Below, piece after piece: positions 27,871-40,987 of a DNA stretch of 64,000 nt. The DNA lies in contig JADHZB010001074.1 of the NCBI GenBank assembly GCA_015657535.1, positions 1-64,000 on the forward strand, given 5' to 3'. A program made the translations under genes and the position numbers. Source of the DNA: Nephromyces sp. MM_2019 (lineage: Eukaryota; Apicomplexa; Aconoidasida; Nephromycida). Below the pieces are notes generated by a model. It made no database searches and was not told where the DNA came from. It saw only the letters and a program-made list of their open reading frames with translations. The stretch's first letter is position 1, and each line of letters begins with the position of its first letter.

Positions 27871-30773
27871 AGCTTAAATGATGATGACATATTTAAGCGC
27901 ATCATAGATAGGTTATGCTTCAAAACTTCATTTAGCCAAAAATATGCTTTAAAAATATCAGAAGAAGAGCTAAAAGAGGATGGAAGTTCCTATCAAAGTT
28001 CCTCAAGCATCATTAACAAAAAAATAGGAATTTTGCGATATGCATCAGCCCATCTCACTCAACAATCTAAAACCTGGAATAATCTACGGAACTCACTAAA
28101 AAAAAAAAGACACACTCAAGACTTATTGCTTAAATGCTACAAACGTTATTTGCAAGCAATTCAGAAGAAAAAAAATAAGGAGAAAGCATCGCATGGAAGG
28201 CAGTTCGCAGTAAAATCGGGAAAGCCTGAATACATTTCCAAGCTAAAAGGGTCGATCTCAAGTCATAAGGACCCCACAAAGTGGGTAACTCCTAGGCAAA
28301 CGTTATATCACCAACGAATAGTGCTGTTGGATAGAGCTAAAAAAGACATAGAAGTGTACCAAGAAAGAAAAGGAAGGAAATCAAAGGAGATTTACGGTGA
28401 AATAAAAGAGAAAAAAAGAGATGCAAGCGAAGCAGAGATGGTAAAAAATGTGCTAGAAGGGAGCGTAGAGCAGAAACCAGGAAAAGCAGCTAGGAGGAAA
28501 AAATTATGGAACGAAAAAACTGTCTCTGAGCCATCCATAGCTGTGAAATGTGATCGTTCGTCAAAGCAAAAGCTACTGGCAGAAAAAAAACATAAAAGAC
28601 ACTCAAATTTGCTAGAAGATACTTCAGCAGGTTCCGATGTACCTGATAAAGAAAAGCAAGGACATGTGTACTCTAGTGGTGGAAGGAGTAAGAATTGTTT
28701 TTCGCCTCCTCGCTCTGATCACCCTCGTGCTGTAGGAGGCATATGCCAGCCAACGGAAAAATGGCAGAAAGGAAACCGATTCCCAGGTGGGGGAGAAAGC
28801 CTTGAGCATGGTGCAACAGAGCAAGAAGAAAAGACACGTAATTCGAAGTTTCTATTAGGAAAAAATGACACGCCTCCAGTCAGGCCTTCTCGCGTGTATA
28901 AAAGAAAAAGCGCACCTCCTCGCCCTTCTGATTCCGGTTGGTCGAACACTGTATTAGAACACGAGCGCCAGCGATCTGCCGCCAGCCACACTTCACCAAA
29001 ACGTTTCCAAGTACAGGCAGCCTCGATCGCGTGGTGGAGGCAATCAAGAAGATTAATGAAGCGCAGCGGTAAAAAACCTTCCCCTATATGCTCGAGACAT
29101 AGACAAGGAGGGTATGGCCCGAGTTGTAAGCGAAGAGAAATACGATTTAAAACCTGCTTCACTCATCCTCGAGCTAGCGAGGGCTCCTCATTTAAAATTC
29201 AACCCCAGCGAAAAAAGCACGCTTGGGCCGGTGAAGTGTATAAATATCTAGAGGATTATGCAGAAAACGGCGCTTCTCCTACACTAAAGGAACCCCACCT
29301 ACTAGATTCGAATGCAGATCATAGGTTGGACCATAGGCAAGCACCCAAATTGGTAGAGCACGAAAAGGACCGCGACTTAATCGCCGGTTCATGTAATGAG
29401 CAAGTTCTTCGATCTGGGAGAGGGTACTCGATTAGCCTCGAAGACCAGTGCACCAGTTCAAACCAAGGCAATAACTCTGGTGGACCCTTACACCTATCAT
29501 TAACCCCTAGGAACGGCAATTACTTTTCTGTCATAGAGGATGAGATGCAAGCGGAGAAAAAGTAAGCGGGCAAGTTTTGTGTGATCCCAAAGAAACAATC
29601 TATATGATATAGTACGGTAGTGTATCTCTCAACCTTCTACAAAGTCCAGTATGATACCAAGAGATTTTCTACATTTCTGCTTTCCCTCCCCTTTCCAAAG
29701 GATGTTGTCTAGTCAGTCCCTACTTTCTTCCGAGAAATATATCCCCCCTCCTTTTTCAAAGGCTGCATCCAATCAGTACCGGCCTCACTGCTTTATCTGT
29801 TACCTACAGGTATTCCGTCGGCAGCCAGGAAGGATGTGGTAGAAACCAAGGGTGCGCAGAATTTTTTCAGGGAAGCAAAAATCCACCACTAGGCCCTATA
29901 GGCGAAGTCTTACCACAAACTCCTTCAAGCTCCATCTCGGGATTAAATTGCGAGTTTGCAACCAAATCATCCAACTCAGAGGCTAGTAAGTATTTTTTTT
30001 CCCCAGGCGGTACGAATGAATATCCATTTACCAATGGCACCCGCAGGATTAGCAACGATGCTAACCACGTTGTGAAGTGCAGCAAACACATTCGAGAACA
30101 GCTAAGCTATCGTGAAGAATCTCCAGTAGATAGAATCTCTCAACGAACTAACATTGAAGTTGTTTCACCACACGCAGTCCCTCTCTCAATAAACCAGAGC
30201 CAGCTTGATTCCCACCAATTTCGCAATCAATCGCGCAAAACCCACTCACTAGAAACACAAAAACCTACTAAAAATCGCAATCTCCCCCCGGCGCAAGCTC
30301 ATAACAGCTCCTCAGCAACCTCAACCATGCCCCAGTCTTTCGGGAAATATCACGCTTCAATCATCCAAAGCACACCACGACGATTTGAGAGAACCCAAGG
30401 GGGAATACGATACGAAGCTACACGTCATCGTTGGGTGGCTGATATAACGATACAAGGAATAAGGATGCAAAAATGCTTCCACATCAGGCAGTATCGTTTA
30501 ATTGAAGGCTTAAAAGAAGCAAGAAAATGGAGATATAACAAGTTAAAGGAGAGCGGAGAAACTCTGGATCTTGAAAAAGAGATAAACCTCATCAAAGAAA
30601 TCAGAGATAAAACCTTAGTAACTGCAGAGAGCAACATTCGAAGTGCCGACAAGGCAAAAATCCTTCGAGTGCTGAAGATGGGGACAGAAGGGTATGAGAA
30701 TGTTCGGAATAACATTGACATCGAGCAGGTAATCCCAGAATTCGTAATTCGCAACATAGAGAGAAAAGGATAA
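27871..30773 (+). CDS. AP2-domain transcription factor (ApiAP2 family), 3' part
   Basis: Predicted sequence-specific DNA-binding regulator acting in the nucleus. A large exon (about 27871 to 29561) is open throughout and very rich in Lys, Arg, Ser and Glu, so largely disordered. It ends AAAAA|GTAAGC, and the 248-nt intron 29562-29809 closes with TTACCTACAG. The last exon (29810-30773) joins in phase 2 and ends in TAA. The AP2 domain lies at about 30390-30548: GGIRYEATRHRWVADITIQG, then a strand with KCFHIRQY and a helix RLIEGLKEARKWR. This matches the ApiAP2 pattern of a GV-Y...W.A strand, a Lys/Phe strand and an amphipathic helix with EA...W. About 75 residues of helical tail follow. There is one AP2 domain in the visible part and no AT-hook. 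The 5' end is unresolved: no in-frame ATG lies near 27.9 kb, so upstream exons exist. Confidence 0.82.
30390..30548 (+). other. AP2 DNA-binding domain coding segment
   Basis: Three predicted strands and one helix typical of apicomplexan AP2 domains are visible: IRYEATRHRWVADI, KCFHIRQY and EGLKEARKWRYNKL. Conserved positions present are Gly before the first strand, the Trp of RWVA, aromatic Phe in the third strand and Ala/Trp in the helix. The match is by eye to the family pattern, not by a profile search. Confidence 0.8.
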
Positions 30774-32975
30774 GGAGCTCGGTGAGGGGCTTATATTCGT
30801 TTGGGAATATTTATAGGTATATTTGATATTTTATAGTGGGGATACTTCTAGGGAATATATATATGTATATAATTAAAAGGTATTTAAAATGATGGTGCGT
30901 ACGGGAGAGGGAAGGGCTAACTTCTTTCGGTTAGATACCCCCAACGCGTATTTGATGTTGTGATATGGGGGGCATATCTTTGGAGGAAACTCACGGGTAC
31001 TTCAAGTGGTGGGATATTCTATCCGTTATATACAATAGGCTTACAGCTTGCCCATGATGGTGATAAAATTTTTAAAAAAATGTAAAGAACAGGGAATTAA
31101 AGTTCAAAGTGTGTAAAACGCTAAAAGAATAAGAAAAATCAATTTTTAGTTAAGCTGAGCTTCCATTTATTACTAATAAAACTTAAAGTTCAACTCGTTT
31201 GAACCAGATACCAAGGGATTATTGCAGTGCGCTAAAAAATATTGCGGAGGCTCCAAAAAAACCTACTACATGATATGGGGAAGCTTCGTAAACTACATTT
31301 TTCACCCTCAAAAAATCACTTCAGATTTTTACATCTGAAAGGCATAAAGGGGGGCTACATCCTCTTGAAAAATAAGCAGAAGATTTCCCTCGGAAACGCG
31401 GGTTTTCTGAGCTTTTCGCCATAAAAATCACCAGCCATTTTTACCTAGTATCAGCACTCCTAAGCAGTAATACGTAGGGTGCGAATGCACCTCATTGTGC
31501 CATGAAACTAAAGGATTGTATGTAGTGTGTGTTCCAGAAGGTAGCATGAATGGAAGTATCGCGAGCATGGTGTAAGCAGGGAAAGCAGTGGGTTTTCTTA
31601 TTCTATATAAAGGAAGCATAGGTGCGAGGGTAAAGTATTTGGAGAATGGAAAAGGTTTGTGTGCAAACTATACGAAGAAACGCAAAGGTGTGCGTGTAAG
31701 CTTCGCACAGAAAGGTAAAGGCATGCCGGTATACTTCATAAAGAAATACAAAGGTGTGTGTGCGTATACTCCAAACTTGGGCAAAAATGAAAAAATCTAG
31801 TTCGCACACAAAAAATAAACATACATTGATTCGAATTTGCACCACAAAAACTCATCTTCAACGCTAAAACAAGAAAAAAATGCCATGAAATAAAAACATA
31901 ACAAATCACATCAAAGTGGTTAATAAAACTTAGCACACCACATTCCGAGGCTACCAGCTTGAACACTTCAAAAAGCGCGTGTAAGGGTTTAGCAAATAAT
32001 TGTGCATCGCACACTACAAAAAATAACACAAGCGCAGGCATACAAATACAAGTGCAGGGGCATTCCCACACATCCACTCACAGACACTCCAAGAGACGCA
32101 TTCCCACACACGCACACACATGCATACAGGGGAAGCAAACGAATTTAACTGCACACAAAGTTTACCAGCAAGCACAAAAACATGCCCGCATGAATCCAGA
32201 ACTATATCTCATCGAAAGAGCTACTTCTAAATATACTAGCAATAAGACATACTCTTATCACCACTGAATATATAGCCGCAGCGTTATCCCGGTAAACCGT
32301 TTAAATATGAAAGTATCCCAAATAAGATGCTTCCTCCATCAATCACCCCTAGCGGGTGTACATAAACGCCCTTTAAAAGCTCACATTCATTCTTGGTGGG
32401 AGATAATTGAGAAAAAAATTCCGTAATAGAAATCATCTTCAAAACATAATAAGGGGGAAATAAGCAAGAAAATTCAAAACTGGTAAAAGGGTAAGCAGAG
32501 AGTCTTGTTCACGAGGTGAGTGTGTGTGCATATTCCAAGTCTTGTTCACAATCGCATACGCGCTTATATTCCAAGCTATGAACATGCTAGCGTGTGCACG
32601 TTCTTTCTTTTATCGTATATATATACCCACTTTATGCTACTATGAGTAGTATATTTACTAGTAAATTTAGTGTGTGTGCAATATTATAAGGTCAGCGAAC
32701 AAATATGCGCAGCATTGTTGCTTGTATATGTATGCAAAAGAACGTAATCATTTTCAGTGTAAACTTAGAGTAGTATATTCCTTGTAGATGCAGCATTAAC
32801 GCCAGGTTTTTCCATAATTTCTCTAGATTTGCAATAGAAAAAGAAACATGCAAAAAAATTATAAAAAAAGAGAATGCACGCACACATGCTGGCCGGGTGG
32901 AAGAAGCGAATGCAAAAGCTAAGATAAACGCAGTCAAGTTATAGCGTATTTCACAAATTCTAACGAAAAATTCCT
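30774..32975. other. Intergenic region with a 33-nt repeat array and CA-rich part
   Basis: Space between convergent genes (the AP2 gene ends at 30773, DNAJC25 stops at 32976). It contains the tandem array at 31618-31782 and CA-rich sequence at about 32040-32130. A minus-strand ATG at 31434 opens a 27-codon frame (MAGDFYGEKLRKPAFPRE and on) that has no clear donor. No supported gene. Confidence 0.45.
31618..31782. repeat. Five tandem 33-nt units, open in frame on both strands
   Basis: Units start at 31618, 31651, 31684, 31717 and 31750, with an exact 33-nt period and no indel; four begin AAAGG(T/C). Identity between units is partial. Read on the plus strand (open 31588-31800) it gives 11-residue repeats starting KG, such as KGLCANYTKKR and KGVRVSFAQKG. 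Read on the minus strand (open 31845-31603) it gives repeats such as LYEVYRHAFTF and LCEAYTHTFAF. No start or splice context favours either strand. Confidence 0.88.
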
Positions 32976-35900
32976 TCAGTCATCGGCGTAAAAGGTAGGG
33001 CTATGCTTCCGCCTCTGTCGTACAGCTCTTCGATACCTAAAGATCAATGGAATTAACGAAAAATTGAGCTTTACGCAAAGTAAAAGGGTAAAAATCAAGG
33101 CAAAAAGACAAAAAGAGGGAGGAACGAGCGTGGAAACATGAAAAAGGAGAGGATGAAGGTGGGAATTGAGATATTGATGAGTAAAGAATAAACTGAAAGA
33201 TAATGCAATGGCATTATCTTTCAGTTTTCATGGAGAAAAAAGAAAGACACACACAGAAAACATTATGAAATAGTGAGGAAAACTATAAAACATACTACGT
33301 ATGCACCATAACATCAACAAACGAAAGAAATGGTAAAAAAGGAGTAGCATTACAGCCTCAGTGCAAGCAAACACTGAGAGTAAATCAAGCTTGCACTGCA
33401 TATACAAACTCAAAAAAAGGGGCAAACTCACTCTAAACACACAAAAAAGTGAGAAGCACTTTTACTCCACATACCAAAAATGAAATGCATTTTTACTCCA
33501 CACAGACATCCCAAAACAATCCGCACTTGCACTCCACATACACAAAATGAGGCTCACTTCCACTCCACACACACCCAAACAAGCCGCGCTTCCACCGTAC
33601 ATACACTCAAGAATGAACAATATATTTTCACAATGAAAACCTCATGGGAAGCTTCCAACCTTCCACTGTTTAAAGCTTCCTCCTTCGCTTTCATTTGCAC
33701 TTTATTCAAATATTCCTCGTACTTATCGGCGTACCATAGCTTCAACACACACGATACAAAGTGAACTAAGTATAAGTGGCGGGAAGAAGCAGTGGAAAGA
33801 CAAAAAAGTGAATGCGAAGAAGCAGAAAAATAAAAAGACGAAGAAGAAACAAGTCTTTAAGAGACTCTTAAAGAAGCCAAACAAAAGCAAAAAAAAATAC
33901 AAAAACTTAACAAGTAAAACAAAGTATCAAGACGAAGGTGGAGAATAAAGAGATAAAAGAAAAAAAGAATACACACACAAACCGAGCACACACAGAAGCG
34001 GCCAAGTCAAAGATCCACCAAAATCATCTATGAAACATGTATCTACGCCAGCACAAACTGGCACAAACACTGGTAGACACATAAGTATACACAGATAGAT
34101 ACACAAGTACACACACGCAAGCATATATGACCATAAACTTGCTGGTAAACAAAGAATCATATACGTTCATACACACACAGGCACATACACAAGCATCCAA
34201 ATGCACTCACACAGATACACTCACAAGCGTACAAAGGTTGACACACAAAAGCACACGCATATTCCACTTATACACACTCATATCAAGCATCATCAAATCG
34301 TATGCATACTTCCTGAGCAAGCATTTCCTTTTGAGAATCCTCTGGCAAACTCTAAGAAAGCAGCAAAATGACGATAACTTTAATAGAAAGAACAAATGAA
34401 CGAACTCTGAATGCTGAAGAAAAAGTTAAGAGCATCTTCTTTGTTGGCAGACCAGTGTACATACACACCAAAAGACACAAAAAGTTGAAGATGGAGTGGC
34501 GTATAAAAAAAAAATTGGAGATACTCGAAGCTAGCTAAAAAAAGAAAAATCTTAAAGTAGCAAGAATAGCTGGAAAGGAAAAGTAAGGGTGGAAAAAAAG
34601 GGGATCTCAACTCCTTATTTAAATAATGCACAGCAATAAAACAAGAAAAATATGAAAACAAAGGAAGTAGAGGGTTAATGGGATGAAGAGGGAAGAAAAA
34701 GGAGGAAAAGAAAGAAAAACAGCGTGAAAAAGGGAAAGTATCAGGTAACGCATGAGACAAATTAAGGGGAAAAACAAGGAAGCAATAAAAAGAGCGTCAA
34801 ATCGAGGAAGTATGAGTAATGGCGTGAAAAAACCCACCAAAAAAGGAAAACAAGAACTCATAACTTTGAAGATTACAACAACGCAAGAAAAAAACGGTGG
34901 TAAATGGGAGTAAGAGGGGAGTTAAAAAGGGAGAAACGAAAAAATGTCAAAAATCAACTAAAAAAAGCAAGAAGAGGGTAGAAAGACAATAAAAATAAGA
35001 AGAAAACATCAAAATCAACTAAAAAAAGCGAGATGAGGAGGCTAAATAGCGGAAAAAACTCGAATAAAATTCGGAAAGAGCTCAAAAAAAGTAGGCATCT
35101 TCTAAGTTGGTGTGAGGTGAGCTAAAGAAGCGTAGCAATAGGTTAAGCAAAGGTTTTAAAACAAGGAATGTCTAAATCGTAAAAAAAAGATTAGAATGAG
35201 TAAGCAAAGAAAGATTGGAAAAAAAGACCGAAAATATATGAGGCACACACACATCAAACTAAGCACACATACACGCATACAATGCAAAAAGCGAATGCAA
35301 GCCACATACCCAAGAATCAGATCAAATCAAACTAAAAAAAAACACACACACACATCGCGCAGGTAGTAAGCTCCCTCCCTAGTACCTGCCACTTTAATTT
35401 GCTCATCCCCAGGACTTTCCTAGTTAAATACTCCTTCTCGTCATCTCCATACGCTTGCTTAAGGTACGCAAATTTATACCACCACCTGCACATTATGAGC
35501 GTTAGAAAAAGATCAGCTGCACATACGATATACAGAGCATAAATCAGCCATATTCGCGTGCGTATGTGTGTGTTTGTGCATTTCAGCATTTCCTGCTATT
35601 TACGTGTGCGTATTCAGCCCTTTTCGCATAGAAATCCTGTTTTTGAGGATATACTAATGGCGGATATGCATGGTATATATGTGGAAACATGTGTGTATAT
35701 TCCTGTTTTCATGCATCTGTGTGTTTACGCGGAACGTGCAGAGTAGTGTGGACATATCTTTGAAATATCAGTATATAGGTGTAGGTAGCATACAACTTTT
35801 CTCTTGAGGCAAATATGCGAGTGTGCAAGCATAAAATGATGTGAGCGTGTAAATGCGTGTCGGTGAGGTCAATTCGTGTGTGCGCACAAATCTATATCTC

Positions 35901-38900
35901 GTAGTGAATATATAAACGCGTGTATAATTGGGCGTGCAAAATGGCGTGTGTACATATCTGTGCACCCTTGCGTGTATGCCCTCATTTTCGCCCTCATATC
36001 TACTCCTAGATACCTCCATAGAATATATGACAAATTATCACACACAAAGCTCACAAAAATAACAAAGAAAGTTTTTAAAAAAATAGAAAATCAACTTGCA
36101 AAGTAGTGTATCTACACCCAAAGAATACCTAAATTCCCAGAGTATAAACATAAATATCCAGTACGGCACCATAACGAATTTAACCACGAAAACATCATTC
36201 CAGCTCATCTTCTTCACGTTCATTCCATCTACCATTACAGACTCATCCAACAACTGCTCTTCAACCCCCTTCTTTATTTCCTGGGGAAAATAGAGGCAAA
36301 AAGTCATACATAAAGCATCACCTTCAGTGTGTGAAAGGCTAAAGATTGGACAAAAAAAATTGCATTGTACAAGGAGTATTCAAGAGTGTCTTCAACCCTT
36401 CAGCTCAAAGATATGAAAAACACACATACACATAGATTAAATGTATTTTCAAGAGTGCCATACATGTAGATAACCTCAAAAGGCAAGGAAAAAAAGTGCA
36501 AAAACACCACACTCCTTCACACATTGAAGATTCACGGAAAATAAAGCAAAAACAGAGTTCAAAGGGGAGCGTGTGGACACCCATCAATAGATTAGATTTC
36601 TCATCCCATCATCCGTCATTTTTACCAGCTGCTTGCCTTCAGTCAACCTCCTAAACCTGGAGCCGTACTCATCTTCAATCTTCTTCTTCACAATCTTTTG
36701 AAAACTGGTTAACTGCCGAATAATGCTGCAAAATACGAGAAAGTTAAACAATATTGATAAAGGATGCTGGAAAAAATATACGCAGAGAGAGAGGTGCGCA
36801 GAAAGACAAAGAAACAGATACCAAAGAAGGGATATACGCAAAGGGATATGTGCAAAGAGATCCACACAAAGATATACATACGAACAAACACATACATAGG
36901 TATAGATACAAAGAAGCACACACACAAAAAAAGATACATATAAAGGCAGATATACGCTCCCACACACACTCATATTAAATAAACTGTCAGATGAAACAAG
37001 CAAACAAAAACAGTAAGGCCTATCATTCTTCGTTTTAAACATAACAAAAGCTTCCAGATAGACAAGAGGCAGGAAATCGCATATAGGATATCAGCATTAA
37101 ACAGCTGTGTTTTTGGAAGCAACTGCATACTTGAGCCTTTATACCGTCTTTATCTGTAATTGCAAGCCAAATCTTCAAAATTTCACTCACTTTCTATTCC
37201 TTGAATACCGGAAACTTTCATTCTGAAGATTTAGCAGCACACATGCATGAAAGTTTGAACCAAAAATATTAGGCGAAATGATCAAAAATAAAGCAATGAA
37301 GAATAAGAAGAAGATGAAAAAAACATAAAAATAACCGAAAGGCATGCAAAATACTGAAAAATCGAGAATTTACGTGATAATTGAGAAAAACACACACTGG
37401 AAAGCATGGAAAAACAAAGAGAAGAATTCAAGCAAAAAAAAGCACGTATTAAAATGCACAAAAACACAATCCCCCACACGAAAAGATATGCATCACTCAG
37501 AATCCAAAGGTTATGGAGATAGACTTCATAGATCAGCGAATTTTGCACCAAAAAGTGCACATAAACGCACACACATAAGCTGAGGAGGTACACCACTCAT
37601 GCAGAAGGAAAAAATCAATAAGAAATAAGGATTAATAGATAAACACACAGGCATACACACACTCATATACATACTTACACGGAAATACTTGCCTACACAG
37701 TGATTTCCACAGAAACACTCACCACGTACTGCACAAGCGAAATGAAAAACAACGCCATCACAGCCACCAGTAAAAGAGGGACTTGATTAGTATTAGCAGT
37801 TCTAATCCCATAAAAGAGGGAGTATATATCATCAGGATGATCTAGATAGTAGTCATAAGCCTCTCTAGTCTTATCATCATTAAGCACTTGATAAGCCTGT
37901 GGAGAACACAACACACCGAAAATCAAAAGGCTCAAACACAGTGTCTAGATTCACGGAAAAAAAGCAGTGTGTGCGAGTGTATAAGTAGTACACATTCATT
38001 GAATGGAGCACGAAAATAGTGGAAAAAAAACACAACACATGGATAAGACACACACATTCAGTAACACTAGCAACTTGCACACAAAGCAAACAAACACTAT
38101 AAACATCGCGACACGTAAAAGCACCAGCACACAGAAACCAGAAATACACACACATGGATATAGCACGCAGAAATGTAAAAGCTATACACTCACACACAAG
38201 ACATATAACTGCTACAGGAAAATCCTAGAGTGAAATACAGGTATAACGATAAAAATCACACACATTTTAAAATTATTTGGACGCGCAAACTTTGCTGCTC
38301 TTTAAGAAGATTAAAAAAATCTGCTGCAGAAGCTTTGAAAGCGATCCTCACCAAAGATTACACACAGGCCTGCAAAGCCTTCCATTCTCACTATCCTACG
38401 CATACACACAGACCTACAAAGCTTTTCATTATCACTACTTTAAAAATGCAGAATAATTAGTAGCAATCGCCAAAATTTTCCCTCCAAGAGCTCTGGTTTC
38501 CAGCGTACACATACACTTAAATTTTCCTGGAGAGGTGTGGAATATACTCATAAATATGCTTAGAGCTAGGTAGCTAGGCATAACAGGTGTGTTTAAAAGC
38601 ATGACACCAGGTGAGCATATCAGAAAACATTCTTTTGCTAGATTGTTACCTTTCATACAAACCAAAAAAAAGGAAAATATCCTCAATTCAAAACATCACA
38701 ATCTTCAAGGAAAACACAAGCGTTTGAGAGGGCAACACACACCTTTTGTAGCTTCGCAAACTCATAAGCTGCATTAGGAGATTCTGTGTTTCTATCAGGA
38801 TGAAGGGTCTTTGCAAGCTTCCTAAACTGCATGATTGAAAAAAAATGCCGAGAAGAGGAAGAAGACGAGGAGAGCATCAAATATATCTCTTTGAATTCCT

Positions 38901-40884
38901 GGAGCATTTAAACCTCTTGAAGCAGCACCCAAATATGCTACTATAAACACCACTCAAGGTGCAGTGAAGAACATGCATACAAAGATCAAGCAAAATACAG
39001 GCGAAGAGATCTTCATAGAATAAAATTGGAAAGCAAGCGGAATGAACTTCAAACACACAGAAAAGCGATTCACTCAGGGCTGAAGATGGTAAAAAGCATA
39101 CTCATCTTCATTATAAGAAAACGCAAATATCATTGTGTAGACACACGTTATGTCACACACACAAAGCTATACTATTCATTCATATGCATTACAGGAGATG
39201 CAAGTAACTACCTTTTAGGTAAAAACTTTCGTTTCAAAGTATGGGGTACAATACAAGAACATAGGAAAAGATGAGGCATAACACACAGAACAAGTGAGCA
39301 CTCACACACAAGTCCTATCCCCTAACACGCAAACTCTTCTCTCATTTAGAACATCAGGAATATTACAAAAATCAATTTGGTATAGAAAACGCACAAAATG
39401 CATCAATAAAAGCTCACTGTCTTTGTGATTTCCTGCTTGGGGGTAGTCCGAGAAACGTCTGAAGAATGATTTAAGTAGGCCAAATAGTAGCTACTTTTAC
39501 ATCTTCAATTAAAAAGGTGCATATACACTGTCACAAGTATCTTCACTCTCAAAGTTATTGCAAAATACAGCAAACTACAAAAAAAACCGAAAAGAACAAG
39601 ACTTATAGTAGTATAAGCAACCAAATTTAAGCTATATAAGGCTACAACACACGCGTGAGTTACAATCAAAGCGGAGCATACTACCTAGATCTAGTCGCAC
39701 AAAAAAGCCAAATTTTTTCATGCCATTCTTTTCATCAGAGTAAAAATGTTTGTGCATTTGTTGGGCCGATGGTGTGCGTATTCTTTGGGCCCATGGTTTG
39801 CGTGCGTCCGTTGAGTCGACGGTGTTGGCGTGTTCTCTGGGCTTATGGTGTTTATTTGCTCGTTGGGCAGATGGTGTATATGTATATCTCGTTTACTAGT
39901 TAAACATAAAAATCCATATATAAGATCGCAGGTAAATTCCTTACTAGTGTAATGCTTCAAATAACATTCTCAATCATAAGAGCTCAGCAACAAGCTATTC
40001 AGTAGCTTTCCATCAAAGTCTCTAGAAGTTGTTGCTCTAAGTGTATATACACTCACGTTTCGGTAAGGCATTTTATCTGCGACGAGACTCAACGGAAAAA
40101 GCGCTGAATTACCTCGAAAAAACGATATCAAATCCTAGCCAAAAGTAGGCTACACAAAATTCATTCACATCTTCACTTGAATCTGGGGCATAAAAGATTC
40201 CCAGCTAGTGAAAGCCCCTCGCTTTTTCAAGAGGACAATTGAACGTATTCGTATACAAAAGCTTAAAAATGTACAAAAAAAGGTATATAACCGATTTTGT
40301 GCGCATTTGCCGCCGATAAGGGTCTGTGCGTGCGCCAATCCGTTAATAAAAGCTCCATTATATACCAATGCTTGCAGGTATCAGTGAACATTGTAAAAGC
40401 TCCAAAAGACATACATTTGCACATGTATTCACAGGCAAATGAGAAGAATTTAAATTCCCAAAAACATTCCTATCATTAATAAAAAATTTTATTTCCATAC
40501 AGCGGCAAAACGCGGCACTACAAGAAGACTTATACCGACTATATATATAGCTAAGTTTTTCGTATAGTCATCATCAAGTTTTCTATCCAAAAAAGCTTTT
40601 CACATACTGAGTATGCTGTAGCAATCCGATCCTCCGCAGTACAGCTTTTCAAGCTGAGCCTGAGTAAAGCTTGTTGCCTCCACGGGATACATTGACGCGC
40701 ATAAAAGAAGAAACAGGCAGATGCCTCCAAATAAGATAAATGATGGCTTGCCAGCATTCGCAGGCGAACTCGCAGCAGAAGAGTATTTTGATAATAAATG
40801 CATACTAAAACGTCCTTCATTAGCCAAACGATTCTCATTTAACACATCCCTCTTTAGGGACTGCTTCTTCGAGCACATCGACAT
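32976..40884 (-). CDS. DNAJC25: DnaJ homolog subfamily C member 25-like membrane J-protein, 10 exons
   Basis: Co-chaperone of the Hsp70 system, in other organisms a multi-span membrane protein. Exons: 40884-40608, 39458-39418, 38826-38743, 37896-37723, 37222-37191 (32 nt), 36725-36626, 36280-36129, 35485-35386, 33739-33660, 33036-32976. All joins keep phase and total 1,101 nt, or 366 residues, close to the roughly 360 of animal DNAJC25. Order: hydrophobic segment (FILFGGICLFLLL) before LYCGGSDCYSIL; J domain with intact HPD (KTLHPDRN); the DNAJC25 signature YDYYLDHPDD; second membrane segment ending FISLVQYV; charged linker; third membrane segment VPYWIFMFILWEF followed by RWWYKF; GDDEKEYLTRKVLGMSK; LWYADKYEEYLNK; ending YRRAVRQRRKHSPTFYADD. 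Introns are TG-rich. A longer start at 40980 is possible (adds 32 residues), but its ATG overlaps the start of the opposite gene. Confidence 0.9.
33190..33227. repeat. Perfect 17-bp inverted repeat with 4-nt loop
   Basis: AAACTGAAAGATAATGC (33190-33206), AATG loop, then the exact complement GCATTATCTTTCAGTTT (33211-33227). It lies inside the last intron of the DNAJC25-like gene (33037-33659). Either strand could fold into a tight hairpin in RNA. Confidence 0.95.
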
Positions 40885-40987
40885 TGTCTTGAAAGGTATG
40901 AATTCGTAGGTAATTTTATATAGATCCAAACTGGTAGCAGAAATATTCCTCAGCTTCCTTCCTACATCATCGGGAAACATGCATATA
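40885..40987. promoter_or_regulatory. Divergent start region, DNAJC25 and a plus-strand gene
   Basis: The preferred starts at 40884 (minus) and 40988 (plus) are 103 nt apart. The alternative starts, minus at 40980 and plus at 40979, share the palindrome CATG, so both longer starts cannot be translated from non-overlapping leaders. A compact bidirectional promoter is the simplest reading. No motif identified. Confidence 0.45.

Noticed and set aside
28624..29519. Minus-strand open frames opposite the ApiAP2 gene
   Set aside because: The plus frame is open over 1.7 kb and splices into an AP2 domain; the opposite frames lack splice context.
33640..33660. DNAJC25 exon extending to a GTTTTC donor at 33639
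   Set aside because: Phase 0 there would give an early stop in the last exon; the donor at 33659 keeps the conserved YRR...DD ending.
36709..37042. Hydrophobic Cys/Leu-rich minus-strand frames
   Set aside because: They are TG intron sequence between DNAJC25 exons 36725-36626 and 37222-37191.
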